Assembly (NCBI GenBank): GCA_958296125.1
Contig: OY282444.1
Location: 248,001-312,000 of the forward strand
Length of the DNA stretch: 64,000 bases
Direction of reading: 5' to 3'
From: an uncultured Poribacteria bacterium
GTDB lineage: Bacteria; Poribacteria; WGA-4E; PCPOR2b
This document shows, piece by piece, positions 26,625 to 35,121 of the stretch. Below the pieces are notes generated by a model. That model ran no database searches, was not told where the DNA came from, and worked only from the letters and a program-made list of their open reading frames with translations. Positions within the stretch are counted from its first letter, which is position 1. Every line of letters starts with the position of its first letter. A program made the translations under genes and the position numbers.

Positions 26625-27746
26625 TTAACTGTCCACAAAGCGAGCCGGTGAGAAAAGCTCCATTGACTTATCCCAATGCCCATCTACTATCAGTTCCTTG
26701 ATAACCTTTGCTGTCATCGGACTGCCCGTGATGCCCATTGTAAAGTGCCCCGCCGCAACCGAAACATTTTCCCATCTGGGAAGTGCCCCGATGGCCGGCA
26801 CCCCATCCTCACAGAACGGACGCAAACCCGACCACATCCTTTCAACCCGTCCTTCGCTCAAGGCGGGGACTACCGTCGTCCCTCTTTCCAGCAAGTCAGC
26901 AATCGCTTCGGGAGTGTTACGCTTATCGAAGCCGACATGTTCAACGGTTGCCCCGACGTGAACTGAACCATCTGCGCGGGGCACAAGTGCCCCCTTGCTA
27001 GAATTGATGGGGCGTTGAAGCAGACGCCGGATGGTTGTGACTGCCAGCATCTGTCCACGCGCGGGAGCAACGGGGATGGTCATATCCAGTGCTTCGCAGA
27101 AAACACGGCTCCATGCACCAGTTGCGATCACGAGATGTCCGGCAGAAATCGCCCCTTCGTTTGTCTGGAGTGCTGAAAAGCGTCCGTTTGTGCGTCGCAC
27201 GCCGGTCGCAATACACCCTTCAAGGAACCGGGCATTTCGGACGGAAGCACCTCTGGCGAGTGCGAGGACCAAGCGACCATTGTTGATATACGCTTCATCG
27301 TGGGAAAAGATGCCACCCCAAACCGCTGGTGCCAGTGCAGGCTCAAGGGAATGTATCTCCGTTACATCCAACCGTGTGATAGCCATCCCAAAGGCTTCCC
27401 CCAATTTTTGAACCTGCGAAAGCCGATCCGACTCCTCTTCTCCGTTCAGGGCAACCCTCAGAATTCCAGAGGGGATATACTCAACACTGATGCCCGTCTC
27501 CTCTTGGAGTTCCGGCACAAACGTAGGGAACATCTTCGCCGAAGCCAAGTGAAATTCAAAAAGCGCCCGTTCCTCCTCCGCCATGTGCAAGGGCACTAAC
27601 AACCCCGCAGCTGCACTGGAGGCTTCTGCACCCACCTGCCCTTTTTCCACCACCACCACCTCAAGACCCGCCTTTGAAAGTTCATAAGCAATAAAGCACC
27701 CAATGACCCCACCGCCGACCACAACTACATCTGCTGTTTGATCCAT
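26625..27746 (-). CDS. thiO: FAD-dependent glycine oxidase ThiO
   Basis: ThiO oxidises glycine to the imine used for the thiazole ring of thiamine. The 373-residue protein opens with the dinucleotide-binding motif VVVVGGGVIGCFIAYELSKAG. It has the DAO-family pattern GASVRNARFLEG, the ATGAWS motif, ARGQMLAV, VHVGATVEHVGFDKRNT (characteristic of ThiO) and a C-terminal AAGHFTMGI. No other thi genes are nearby, so a general amino-acid oxidase role is possible. AAGGAGA precedes the ATG. Confidence 0.85.
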   Translation of the reverse strand: MDQTADVVVVGGGVIGCFIAYELSKAGLEVVVVEKGQVGAEASSAAAGLLVPLHMAEEERALFEFHLASAKMFPTFVPELQEETGISVEYIPSGILRVALNGEEESDRLSQVQKLGEAFGMAITRLDVTEIHSLEPALAPAVWGGIFSHDEAYINNGRLVLALARGASVRNARFLEGCIATGVRRTNGRFSALQTNEGAISAGHLVIATGAWSRVFCEALDMTIPVAPARGQMLAVTTIRRLLQRPINSSKGALVPRADGSVHVGATVEHVGFDKRNTPEAIADLLERGTTVVPALSEGRVERMWSGLRPFCEDGVPAIGALPRWENVSVAAGHFTMGITGSPMTAKVIKELIVDGHWDKSMELFSPARFVDS

Positions 27747-27800
27747 CTGCCTCTCCTTCCGTAACGATAATTACCATTTGCAAAATCTCATATTCTATTG

Positions 27801-27829
27801 ATTATCCCACATTGTAATGAACTTTGCAA
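27801..27829 (-). promoter_or_regulatory. Promoter of thiO
   Basis: On the minus strand TTGCAA (27829-27824), 17 bases, GATAAT (27806-27801), about 60 bases upstream of the thiO ATG. No TPP-riboswitch-like motif was seen in the leader. Confidence 0.55.
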
Positions 27830-27884
27830 TGGTGAAAGAAATTCGCACAATCCCAATGCTTGCCTGCCTGTCCCGTTCGCGGGG

Positions 27885-28059
27885 GTCTCGGCACGGACAG
27901 CGTTGGGTCAAACGTTTTTTTTTTGCAACTATAATCAGGATGTGTTATAATTAAATGTGATTTTGCATTGCCCCCACCTTTTAGAGTTGTGGGTGCAAGT
28001 AATATTTGGACAAAGTATCAGGGTTGGATGTTCAACCCTGTAGTCGTCCGTGCCGAGAC
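27885..28059. repeat. Inverted pair of a dispersed GTCTCGGCACGGAC repeat
   Basis: GTCTCGGCACGGAC (27885-27898) and its exact complement (28046-28059) face each other 147 bases apart. Related copies occur at about 12268 (GTCTCGGCGCGGAC) and 45656-45676; the last shares CCGAGACCAGGGGCGG with 28053-28068. The stretch 27830-28718 contains such repeats but no supportable gene. Confidence 0.5.
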
Positions 28060-28178
28060 CAGGGGCGGTGTGGCATCGCCCGTAGGTGTGAGATTTAATG
28101 CACATCTATGTCGCTTAGACTCGTGGTCACCCTTTAGGGGACTCATATCTAAGAAGCTTGTCAAGAACAGGTAAGAAG

Positions 28179-28207
28179 CCCAAGCATTTATGCTTGGGAG
28201 TATGTCA
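28179..28207 (+). repeat. Hairpin plus GGGAGTATGTCA motif (IS605/IS607-end-like)
   Basis: CCCAAGCA (28179-28186) pairs with TGCTTGGG (28191-28198) and runs into GGGAGTATGTCA. The same 12-mer recurs at 37952-37963, and a one-base variant is at 28654. This hairpin-plus-motif pattern is commonly seen at the ends of TnpB-carrying elements, so these may be footprints of lost copies (inference). Confidence 0.4.
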
Positions 28208-28718
28208 CAAAGTTTCTGCTATATGTTTGTGCCATTTTGACTTATCAAAAAATTCCTTTAGAACTAAAGCCCATAGATTTATCTTTGGGATATAGCTCCG
28301 CTTTAGTCTTGTATTGATGCAGGTTTTGTGATGCACTATACATTGGTCGAGTCAGTGAGAAGCACACCCAATACCAGCACCATTGCGTTACCGTGTTTGG
28401 CTCAATCAACCAGAAACCTGTAGCGCGACATTGTTGGTATTTGAAGTTGACTCGCACGGGCAGGCTTCTTAGTCCCGATTTATCAGGGGCATTGTCCGTT
28501 GTGGAGGCGGATTAAGACGGGTATAAAAAGATGCCAACACCGTCACGCGACAGGTCCAGGCTCAATCAGCCCGGCCTCAACCGTGTCTGGTGTTTCCGCC
28601 ATTGAAGCACAATGTTCAAGGCGGGACTCACGAGAGTCCTAATGCTTCAGCTTTGGAAGTATGTCAACTGACAGATGCCCCGCTTCTCAAGCCCCACGAT
28701 GCAATGTAGAGAGAAGAG

Positions 28719-29137
28719 ATGGCACACACGGAATAATGTGGTGATACCATCAAGGGGCACGCTATAAGATGGCACAGTATCGATTCATCAATGAACCGCG
28801 AATCACTCGAATTTACAATCGGTGAAGGGGAAGCCAATCTCCGGGTTTGAATAAGCGGTTCTTGAGATGAGCCCTGGCGAGCGAAACACCGAAACCGTGT
28901 TAGCCTCCCAGGCGATGGCCCGCACCGGGAAGAAATGGTGCTGGCGGTTGATAAGGAACGGATGCCGCTAGAACTGAACCCCGGAGTGGACCAGCAGTTT
29001 TAGATTCGCCGCGAAAATGGACAGACGATCCAGGTTGTGGTTACTGATGTTTCTGAATTGAAGGTGACATTAGATACAATCATCCGCCGGCGGGAAAAGA
29101 CCTTATTTTCCAGATTCAACTTCTTGAGATCTCATAG
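28719..29137 (+). pseudogene. Decayed SlyD-type FKBP peptidyl-prolyl isomerase
   Basis: Stitching the three frames gives a recognisable SlyD/FKBP protein. It starts MAHTE with a stop, continues GDTIK, DGTV and DSSMNRESLEFTIGEG, then GFE-stop-AVLEMSPGERNTETVLAS. After a frameshift it reads EEMVLAVDKERMPLELNP, then VDQQF-stop-IRRENGQTIQVVVTDVS and ELKVTLDT. After another shift it ends NHPPAGKDLIFQIQLLEIS-stop (TAG 29135-29137). At least three frameshifts and three in-frame stops are needed, so it cannot encode a full product. The length equals an intact SlyD (about 139 codons). Confidence 0.88.
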
Positions 29138-29245
29138 ATGCTTTGCCGGGTCATGAGGTTCACCGAAATTAATCTTGGACTTGCTTTGCGGAGTCCAGAA
29201 ACGTTTGCAAATTTTGAACAACATCTTTTGAGAGAGGAAATTCAG

Positions 29246-29566
29246 ATGAATATTTATGTCGGTAATCTGTCATTTGACGCCACGGATGATGACTTACGAG
29301 AGGCTTTTGAAAGCTACGGAACGGTCGACACTGCCAATGTCATTCAAGACAACTACAGTGGAAGATCGAGAGGATTTGGATTCGTCGAAATGCCCGAGAG
29401 GACTGAAGCAGAAGCGGCGATCGCTGGATTAGATGGACAGGAAATCGTTGGGCGTCCGGTGAAAGTCAACGAGGCTCGTCCTCGTCCCGCCCGCGGCGAT
29501 AGGCGTGGCGGCGGTGGCGGCGGCAGAGGCGGCGGCGGTGGTGGTGGTGACCGCAACAGATGGTAA
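29246..29566 (+). CDS. RRM-domain RNA-binding protein with Gly-rich tail
   Basis: A 106-residue protein with one RNA-recognition motif: RNP2 is IYVGNL (residues 3-8) and RNP1 is RGFGFVEM (about 44-51). A basic, glycine-rich tail follows (RGDRRGGGGG and on to DRNRW). Such proteins bind single-stranded RNA and are often cold-inducible RNA chaperones. The start at 29246 is chosen because the domain begins there and GAGAGG lies nine bases upstream; an in-frame ATG at 29138 directly after the SlyD remnant would add 36 unrelated residues. A strong terminator follows. Confidence 0.92.
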   Translation: MNIYVGNLSFDATDDDLREAFESYGTVDTANVIQDNYSGRSRGFGFVEMPERTEAEAAIAGLDGQEIVGRPVKVNEARPRPARGDRRGGGGGGRGGGGGGGDRNRW

Positions 29567-29592
29567 ACTACGTCTTCGCTTGATAACTTCAC

Positions 29593-29631
29593 AAAAAGCA
29601 CCGGGGGATACCATTCCCCCGGTGCTTTTTT
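29593..29631 (+). terminator. Rho-independent terminator of the RRM gene
   Basis: A 15-bp stem, including the A/T ends (AGCACCGGGGG with CCCCCGGTGCT), and an 8-base loop are followed by a T run, 27 bases after the stop. Confidence 0.95.
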
Positions 29632-29691
29632 CGTTCGACATGCTAGAGATGCGCGGATGAGGGGGTAGATGGATGCGAAGCTAGAGGGGGA

Positions 29692-30735
29692 CTAGGGCAG
29701 ACTGACCGAAACTTCGCGGCCCAGCCGCGAGGATTGATAGAGTCCATCGAAAATTGCGTTGGTGTATAGGAAGGTGTCCCCAGGAATGGGAGAGGGGTGT
29801 GCTTCCCGGATGGCTCGCACAAACTGCTTGATTTCATAGGCAATGTCTGTACTTCCTTCTGGCAGCCGATCGGGCGTAACATCCTGCAAATCGCTGTAGC
29901 CGCCGTGCGATAGACGCAGTTTCGATTCCGATCGAAAGGGAGAAACTTCAACAGATCCGCGACTGCCGGCGATGCGTATCTGCCATTGCTCCGAAAAGTT
30001 GATCGCCCAGCTATGCGCGAAGAACAAGGTAATCCCTCCCTCCAATCGGATGAAGGCTGCTCCGAAATCCTCCACCGAAAAGTCGTTGATATTCCAAGTT
30101 CCATCCGGGGAATGCCCAAAAATGTTGGCATCGGTGCCAGAAACAGTAAGCGGTTTGGGGTGGCCCATCATGTAGAGAACGGCATCGAGCGTGTAGACAC
30201 CATTGTCCATGAGTCCTCCACCACCGGCTGTCTCTTTTTTGATGAATGTTCCGCCGGGGATACCGCGATGCTGCCAACCCATGGCTTCGGCGTAATAAGT
30301 CTGTCCGAGATTTCCCTCCTCAATAAATGCTTTCGCCGCTCGGATTTCTGGCATGAACCGCCATTTCAGCCCCACCATTAGGATTTTTCCACTAACTTTT
30401 TGGGCTTCCACCATTTGATACGCTTCAGTGGTCGTGGCGGCCATCGGTTTTTCCACAATGACATGCTTCCCCGCCTGAAGGGCGGCAACCGTTGGTTCGC
30501 GGTGCGCTTTGGTATACGTGCAAACACTCACGGCATCCACCTCCGCAAGTGTCAGGAGTTCCCGATAGTCCCCAAATGCGTATTTCGCGCCCCACTCCTG
30601 TGCTGCGGCTTGCGCTCGTTCCTCAAGAATATCCGCGACCCCCACAATCCGTGCTTCATCAGGAATCTGGAGATATCCCCGCGCATGTGCGCGAGAAATC
30701 CCTCCCGCGCCGATAATACCGATACCGAGTGCCAT
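29692..30735 (-). CDS. Gfo/Idh/MocA family oxidoreductase
   Basis: A 347-residue NAD(P)-dependent oxidoreductase: Rossmann motif GIIGAGGISRAHARGY, EKP motif in VIVEKPMAATTTEAY, then GLKWRFMPEIRAAK, GGGGLMDNGVY and a C-terminal beta-sheet domain. Substrate unknown. The start at 30735 has GGGGGA five or six bases upstream; the alternative ATG at 30756 overlaps the stop of tlyA (TAATG), so reinitiation there is also possible. Last gene of the pyrE-dxs-tlyA run, although functionally unrelated. Confidence 0.9.
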   Translation of the reverse strand: MALGIGIIGAGGISRAHARGYLQIPDEARIVGVADILEERAQAAAQEWGAKYAFGDYRELLTLAEVDAVSVCTYTKAHREPTVAALQAGKHVIVEKPMAATTTEAYQMVEAQKVSGKILMVGLKWRFMPEIRAAKAFIEEGNLGQTYYAEAMGWQHRGIPGGTFIKKETAGGGGLMDNGVYTLDAVLYMMGHPKPLTVSGTDANIFGHSPDGTWNINDFSVEDFGAAFIRLEGGITLFFAHSWAINFSEQWQIRIAGSRGSVEVSPFRSESKLRLSHGGYSDLQDVTPDRLPEGSTDIAYEIKQFVRAIREAHPSPIPGDTFLYTNAIFDGLYQSSRLGREVSVSLP

Positions 30736-30755
30736 AATGTTCCCCCATCGAATCA

Positions 30756-31637
30756 TTACAAATCAGTGTTAGCCTGTTGAACCACCTGCGCCGCGCGCTC
30801 CTCCCAATCCGCTGAAGAAGCCTTCCTCCCCGCCTTAAGCCAGATCAGGTACTCGATGTTTCCCGCCGGCCCGCGAATCGGAGAGTGGGAGATCCCCATG
30901 ACAGATAGATCCAGTCCACGAACAAACTGGATTAGATTGCGGAGGACCTGAACGTGAACCCTCGTATCCCGCACGACACCGCCTTTGCCGACGTGCTCCC
31001 GTCCTGCCTCAAATTGCGGCTTGACCAAGACGAGCACATCCCCCATGGGATTAACGATTTGGGTAACGATTGGTAAGACTTTTTGGAGGGAAATAAACGA
31101 GACATCAACCGCGCCGATTTCGACCGGCACCTCAAAGCGATTCACGTCAATCGTGCGGATATTGGTTCCTTCAATGACACACACCCGTGGGTCTTGACGG
31201 ATTTTCCACGCAAGTTGTCCATGGCCCACGTCTACCGCATACACAAACTTCGCGCCATGTTGTAACAAGCAATCCGTGAATCCCCCGGTTGATGCCCCGA
31301 CATCAATTGCGATTCTGCCACGCACGTCAACTTGGGAGACCTGCAACGCCTTCTCTAGCTTTAGCCCGCCCCGGCTGACGTATCGTAATGGCTGTTTTAC
31401 TACAATTTCCGCGTCCGATGGAATCAGATGCCCCGGCTTGACCTGCGGCTTGACCTGAGTGCTACCCGAAACAATCACTTCGCCGGCAAGAATTAACCGC
31501 TTCGCTCGTTCACGGCTTTCGGCGAGCCCACGTTCGACAACGAGTGTATCGAGCCGCTGCTTGCTCTGACCGCGTGATGCGTGGGAAGTGAAACGCGAGA
31601 TATTAGAGGTGCCGTTGCTATCCTTCCATTCTTCCAT
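30756..31637 (-). CDS. tlyA: TlyA-family rRNA 2'-O-methyltransferase
   Basis: TlyA proteins methylate ribose 2'-OH of rRNA cytidines. The protein has an N-terminal S4 RNA-binding domain (RLDTLVVERGLAESRERAKR, AGEVIV) and an FtsJ/RrmJ-type SAM domain (AIDVGASTGGFTDCLLQ, VYAVDVGHGQLA, DVSFISLQKVLP, VLVKPQFEAG with the catalytic Lys). I chose the ATG at 31637 because GGAGGG lies nine bases upstream. This leaves about 25 non-conserved residues ahead of the S4 domain, apparently derived from intergenic repeat sequence. It lies 61 bases behind dxs, a common pairing in bacteria. Confidence 0.92.
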   Translation of the reverse strand: MEEWKDSNGTSNISRFTSHASRGQSKQRLDTLVVERGLAESRERAKRLILAGEVIVSGSTQVKPQVKPGHLIPSDAEIVVKQPLRYVSRGGLKLEKALQVSQVDVRGRIAIDVGASTGGFTDCLLQHGAKFVYAVDVGHGQLAWKIRQDPRVCVIEGTNIRTIDVNRFEVPVEIGAVDVSFISLQKVLPIVTQIVNPMGDVLVLVKPQFEAGREHVGKGGVVRDTRVHVQVLRNLIQFVRGLDLSVMGISHSPIRGPAGNIEYLIWLKAGRKASSADWEERAAQVVQQANTDL

Positions 31638-31698
31638 TCTGCTTTTCCCTCCAATCTCCCTGTTTGCTTCCATTTCTGCATCGTTCGGGGCTTCCCAT

Positions 31699-33567
31699 CT
31701 ATTGGCAGACCTGCTCATTTGCAAATTTTAACCCCTCACGGACAATCGCCTCTGCATCTAAATTGCAGTGTTCATACAAGGTTTTGACATCCCCATGTTC
31801 AATAAACTGATCGGGGATACCGAGGCGTTTGACCTGCACATCTGTTAATCCGCTATCTGTGAACATCTCCAAGGCCGCGCTACCGAATCCGCCCATCAGC
31901 ACGCCATCCTCAACTGTAATGACTTTTCCAATCTGCGCGGCGAGTGGAAGGATGAGTTGGTCATCAAGCGGCTTGACAAATCGCGCATTCACCACCGTCG
32001 CTGATACCCCTGAATCCGCCAATATCTCTGCTGCGTCGAGTGCCGGTTGGACGCGATTTCCAATCGCTAGAATCAACAGGTCGTCACCGTTGCATAGGAC
32101 TTCACCTTTCCCAACTGGCAAGGATTGGAACTGGCGCGCCATTGGAACTCCCAAACCGGTCCCGCGAGGGTAGCGGAGGGCGATTGGTCCCTTTTCGTAC
32201 TCAACGGCGGTTTTCACCATGTGCTGGAGTTCGTCTTCATCTTTTGGTGCCATCACTACCATGTTTGGCAGAGAACGCAGGTATGCAAAATCGAAGACAC
32301 CGTGATGAGTCGGTCCATCTGCCCCAACAAGTCCGGCGCGGTCTAGCACGAAGGTGACGGGCAGATTCTGGATGCAGATATCATGAACCAGCTGGTCGTA
32401 ACCGCGTTGCAGGAAGGTGGAGTAAATTGCCGCGACCGGCTTGACACCTTGGGTCGCTAGCCCTGCCGCAAAGGTGACCGCACACTGCTCTGCCAAACCA
32501 ACGTCGAAGAAGCGATTGGGAAATACCTCCTGGAATTTATCTAACCCGGTGCCGTTTGGCATTGCGGCGGTTATAGCGATAATTCGGGAGTCTTGTTTGG
32601 CAAGTTCAATCAATGTGCTACTGAAAACATGGGTATATGTCGGGAGGGATGACTTGGGAACGAGCGATTTACCGGTTTCGAGGTCAAACTTGCCGCTGAC
32701 GCTGTAAAACGTCTCTGAATCCGTCTCGGCGGGAGGATACCCTTTCCCCTTCTGAGTGACAACATGAAGCAGAATCGGTTGATGTAGCAATCTCACGCCC
32801 TCGAGCACGGGCAGCAACGCCTCCAAGTCGTTGCCATCAAGGGGCCCGAAATAACGAAAGCCAAATTCCTCAAACAGGGTGCCGGGCTTGAGAGCGGCTT
32901 CGATTCGTTTGGCAACCGGCTTCACATCAGGGGCGATTCGCTTCACCATCTCTTTCGCACTGGAACGCAGGGCATTGTAGGTCGGATTGGTTAAGAGGCG
33001 GTTCAGATATTTTGAGAAGGCACCAACTGTCTGGGAAATGGACATCTGGTTGTCATTGAGGATGACGAGCATATCTTTTTTGAAATCGCCGGCGGTATTC
33101 AGTCCCTCAAACGCCATCCCCCCTGTCAAACCACCATCGCCGATGACAGCGACTACCTTGTAATCTTCGTTGTTGTAGTCACGAGCGGTGGCAACCCCCA
33201 ACGCCGCTGCAAGCGATGTGCTTGAATGACCGGCACCAAACACATCGTACTCGCTTTCTGCTCGACTGAGAAACCCACTGATGCCACCATACTGGCGGAG
33301 CGTCGGAAACGCATCGCGGCGCCCGGTAAGGAGTTTGTGTGGGTAAGCTTGATGTCCGATGTCCCAGATCACTTGGTCACGCGGGGTATCGAAAATGTAA
33401 TGGAGGGCGATAGCCAACTCAACGGTCCCTAAGTTGGGTGCAAAGTGTCCGGGGTGTTCTGATAGCACCGAGAGCAGATACCTACGCATCTCTTTGGCGA
33501 GTTCTTTCAGTTCGTTGATATTTAGCGATTTGAGATCCCCGGGTGTATCGATTTTTTCTAAAAACAT
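31699..33567 (-). CDS. dxs: 1-deoxy-D-xylulose-5-phosphate synthase
   Basis: Dxs condenses pyruvate and glyceraldehyde-3-phosphate with thiamine diphosphate, the first step of the MEP isoprenoid pathway. The 622-residue protein has DIGHQAYPHKLLTG, the ThDP motif VIGDGGLTGGMAFEG ending NDNQMSIS, the transketolase pyrimidine domain (DVGLAEQCAVTFAAG, LDRAGLVGADGPTHHG) and the C-terminal domain. Start at 33567 (MFLEKIDTPGDLKSLN) follows AAGGAG; an upstream in-frame start at 33609 adds 14 unconserved residues. It sits with xseA-xseB upstream and tlyA downstream, a classic arrangement. Confidence 0.97.
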   Translation of the reverse strand: MFLEKIDTPGDLKSLNINELKELAKEMRRYLLSVLSEHPGHFAPNLGTVELAIALHYIFDTPRDQVIWDIGHQAYPHKLLTGRRDAFPTLRQYGGISGFLSRAESEYDVFGAGHSSTSLAAALGVATARDYNNEDYKVVAVIGDGGLTGGMAFEGLNTAGDFKKDMLVILNDNQMSISQTVGAFSKYLNRLLTNPTYNALRSSAKEMVKRIAPDVKPVAKRIEAALKPGTLFEEFGFRYFGPLDGNDLEALLPVLEGVRLLHQPILLHVVTQKGKGYPPAETDSETFYSVSGKFDLETGKSLVPKSSLPTYTHVFSSTLIELAKQDSRIIAITAAMPNGTGLDKFQEVFPNRFFDVGLAEQCAVTFAAGLATQGVKPVAAIYSTFLQRGYDQLVHDICIQNLPVTFVLDRAGLVGADGPTHHGVFDFAYLRSLPNMVVMAPKDEDELQHMVKTAVEYEKGPIALRYPRGTGLGVPMARQFQSLPVGKGEVLCNGDDLLILAIGNRVQPALDAAEILADSGVSATVVNARFVKPLDDQLILPLAAQIGKVITVEDGVLMGGFGSAALEMFTDSGLTDVQVKRLGIPDQFIEHGDVKTLYEHCNLDAEAIVREGLKFANEQVCQ

Positions 33568-33596
33568 TGCAAAGCTCCTTGTGACAATCAGCGAAT

Positions 33597-33618
33597 GAGG
33601 ACAAAGCACTTCGTCCTC
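33597..33618. repeat. Short hairpin between xseB and dxs
   Basis: GAGGACAAAG and CTTCGTCCTC are complementary at 9 of 10 positions with a G-T pair. It is flanked by TAGAGGAC-type sequence also seen near 6148. Without a T run it is more likely an intergenic palindromic repeat or mRNA-processing hairpin than a terminator. Confidence 0.4.
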
Positions 33619-33630
33619 TACAACGAGCGA

Positions 33631-33876
33631 TCAGATTTCTCCTTCATCTTCCGCTTCAAACGGCACCATTTCAAACACATCTTCATCGACTTCAACTAGT
33701 TGTTGCACCCGCAATTCCGCCTCGTCAAGTTTCTCTCGGCAGAGTCGAGTCAGATGGATGCCTTCCTCAAAGGCTTGCAATGACTCATCCAATGTCAAGG
33801 CATCCCCCTGCTCAAGCTGGGCAACCGCCGCCTCAAGTTTGATTAAGGCTTCCTCAAAACTCATTTCTTCAGACAT
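33631..33876 (-). CDS. xseB: Exodeoxyribonuclease VII small subunit
   Basis: XseB coats the helical extension of XseA in exonuclease VII, which degrades single-stranded DNA. The 81 residues have the conserved core MSFEEALIKLEAAVAQLEQG and SLQAFEEGIHLTRLCREKLDEAE, plus an acidic tail. Its ATG overlaps the end of xseA by eight bases (translational coupling). Confidence 0.95.
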   Translation of the reverse strand: MSEEMSFEEALIKLEAAVAQLEQGDALTLDESLQAFEEGIHLTRLCREKLDEAELRVQQLVEVDEDVFEMVPFEAEDEGEI

Positions 33877-35086
33877 TTATCTTTCCTTTCAACACGCGAC
33901 ATGCTAACTGCCCCCGCGAAAGGCGGAGGTTAATCTCTTCGCCAGCACGGACTTGTGCGGCATCTGTAACTGTTTTTCCGCTTGAATCTTTGCAGATGCT
34001 GTATCCACGAGCGAGTGTCGCCAAAGGGCTCAAGGTATCCAACTGGGCAGCAGCAACTTGCCACGCTCGCTGTTTTCCGTTTAGCTGTTGGGTGGCTGCT
34101 CGCTGGCCTCGGATGTCAAGCTGATCAATTACCTGTCGCCGGCGGTTAATGGCATCAATTCGATGTGCTGGTGGGATACGGCTCTGTATATTTTCCAGTT
34201 TTGTGCGGACGGTATCGATTCGCTCGGCGATGCCTCGCACTAAATTAGACTTGCCAACGGCAAGCCGCTGGCGAAGTTCTTCTCGATCTGGGACAACATG
34301 TTCAACCGCTGCAGAAGGGGTCGGAGCGCGATAATCTGCGACAAGATCCGCAATAGTCAAATCGGTCTCGTGTCCCACAGCGGAAATCGTCGGGATACGC
34401 GACGCGAAGAGCGCGCGGGCGACAATTTCTTCGTTGAACGCCCAGAGATCTTCTATGGACCCGCCCCCTCGGCCAACGATGAGAAGATCTATCCCCGGCA
34501 GACGGTTCATGCACGCAATAGCGTAGGCAATCTCCGCCGCCGCGTCAGTCCCTTGCACGAGAGTCGGAAATAGAAGCACTTCCACCGCGAGATAACGTTT
34601 TTGCAACATTCGGAGAATATCATGGATAGCTGCTCCTGTCGCAGAGGTGATGAGACCAATCTTCTGTGGAAATTTTGGCAGCGGCTTTTTATGGATGGAA
34701 TCAAACAGTCCTTCTGCGGCGAGTTGTTTCTTGAGCCGCTCGAAAGCCAGTTGTAACTCTCCCACACCGGCAGGCACGACCCGTTTACCAATAATCTGAT
34801 ATTGACTCCGTGCATCGTAGATGCTGAGCCGCCCATTCACAAGCACCGCGTCGCCGTCTCTCAACGGAAATCGCAGACGGGACGCGGCAGGACTAAAGAG
34901 TGCACATTGAATCTGGCTACTGTTGTCCTTGAGCGTAAAGTAGACGTGCCCAGAAGCGGGAGACGCAAAGTTTGAGATCTCGCCCTCAAGCCATAAATCT
35001 TGCAGCATCGGCTCCGATTGCAAAAGGCCTCGCAGAATCTGTGTAATTTCGTGGACTTTGTAAATCTTACCTGTTGGAAACATCAT
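33869..35086 (-). CDS. xseA: Exodeoxyribonuclease VII large subunit
   Basis: The catalytic subunit of exonuclease VII. An OB fold at the N-terminus (LWLEGEISNFASPASGHVYF) is followed by the nuclease domain (GLITSATGAAIHDIL, VGRGGGSIEDLWAFNEE, SAVGHETDLTIADLVADYRAPTPSAA cut here by the length limit of quotation) and a coiled-coil extension. Length of 405 residues is normal. Start options are GTG 35101, ATG 35086 or ATG 35083; GAGGTGA lies about 11 bases before 35086, which I prefer. Confidence 0.94.
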   Translation of the reverse strand: MMFPTGKIYKVHEITQILRGLLQSEPMLQDLWLEGEISNFASPASGHVYFTLKDNSSQIQCALFSPAASRLRFPLRDGDAVLVNGRLSIYDARSQYQIIGKRVVPAGVGELQLAFERLKKQLAAEGLFDSIHKKPLPKFPQKIGLITSATGAAIHDILRMLQKRYLAVEVLLFPTLVQGTDAAAEIAYAIACMNRLPGIDLLIVGRGGGSIEDLWAFNEEIVARALFASRIPTISAVGHETDLTIADLVADYRAPTPSAAVEHVVPDREELRQRLAVGKSNLVRGIAERIDTVRTKLENIQSRIPPAHRIDAINRRRQVIDQLDIRGQRAATQQLNGKQRAWQVAAAQLDTLSPLATLARGYSICKDSSGKTVTDAAQVRAGEEINLRLSRGQLACRVLKGKINV

Positions 35087-35121
35087 GAGCAAATATGTCA
35101 CCTCAAAATATAATGACTGAA

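Noticed and set aside
28245-28457. 70-residue minus-strand ORF in the gene-poor region
   Set aside because: It has no ribosome site and no recognisable motif; the opposite strand shows a Cys-x2-Cys pattern but not enough to call a transposase remnant.
27747-29245. tRNA, rRNA or riboswitch in the largest gene-poor stretch
   Set aside because: I saw no cloverleaf, CCA end, TPP-box or conserved rRNA sequence; the content is repeats plus the SlyD remnant.
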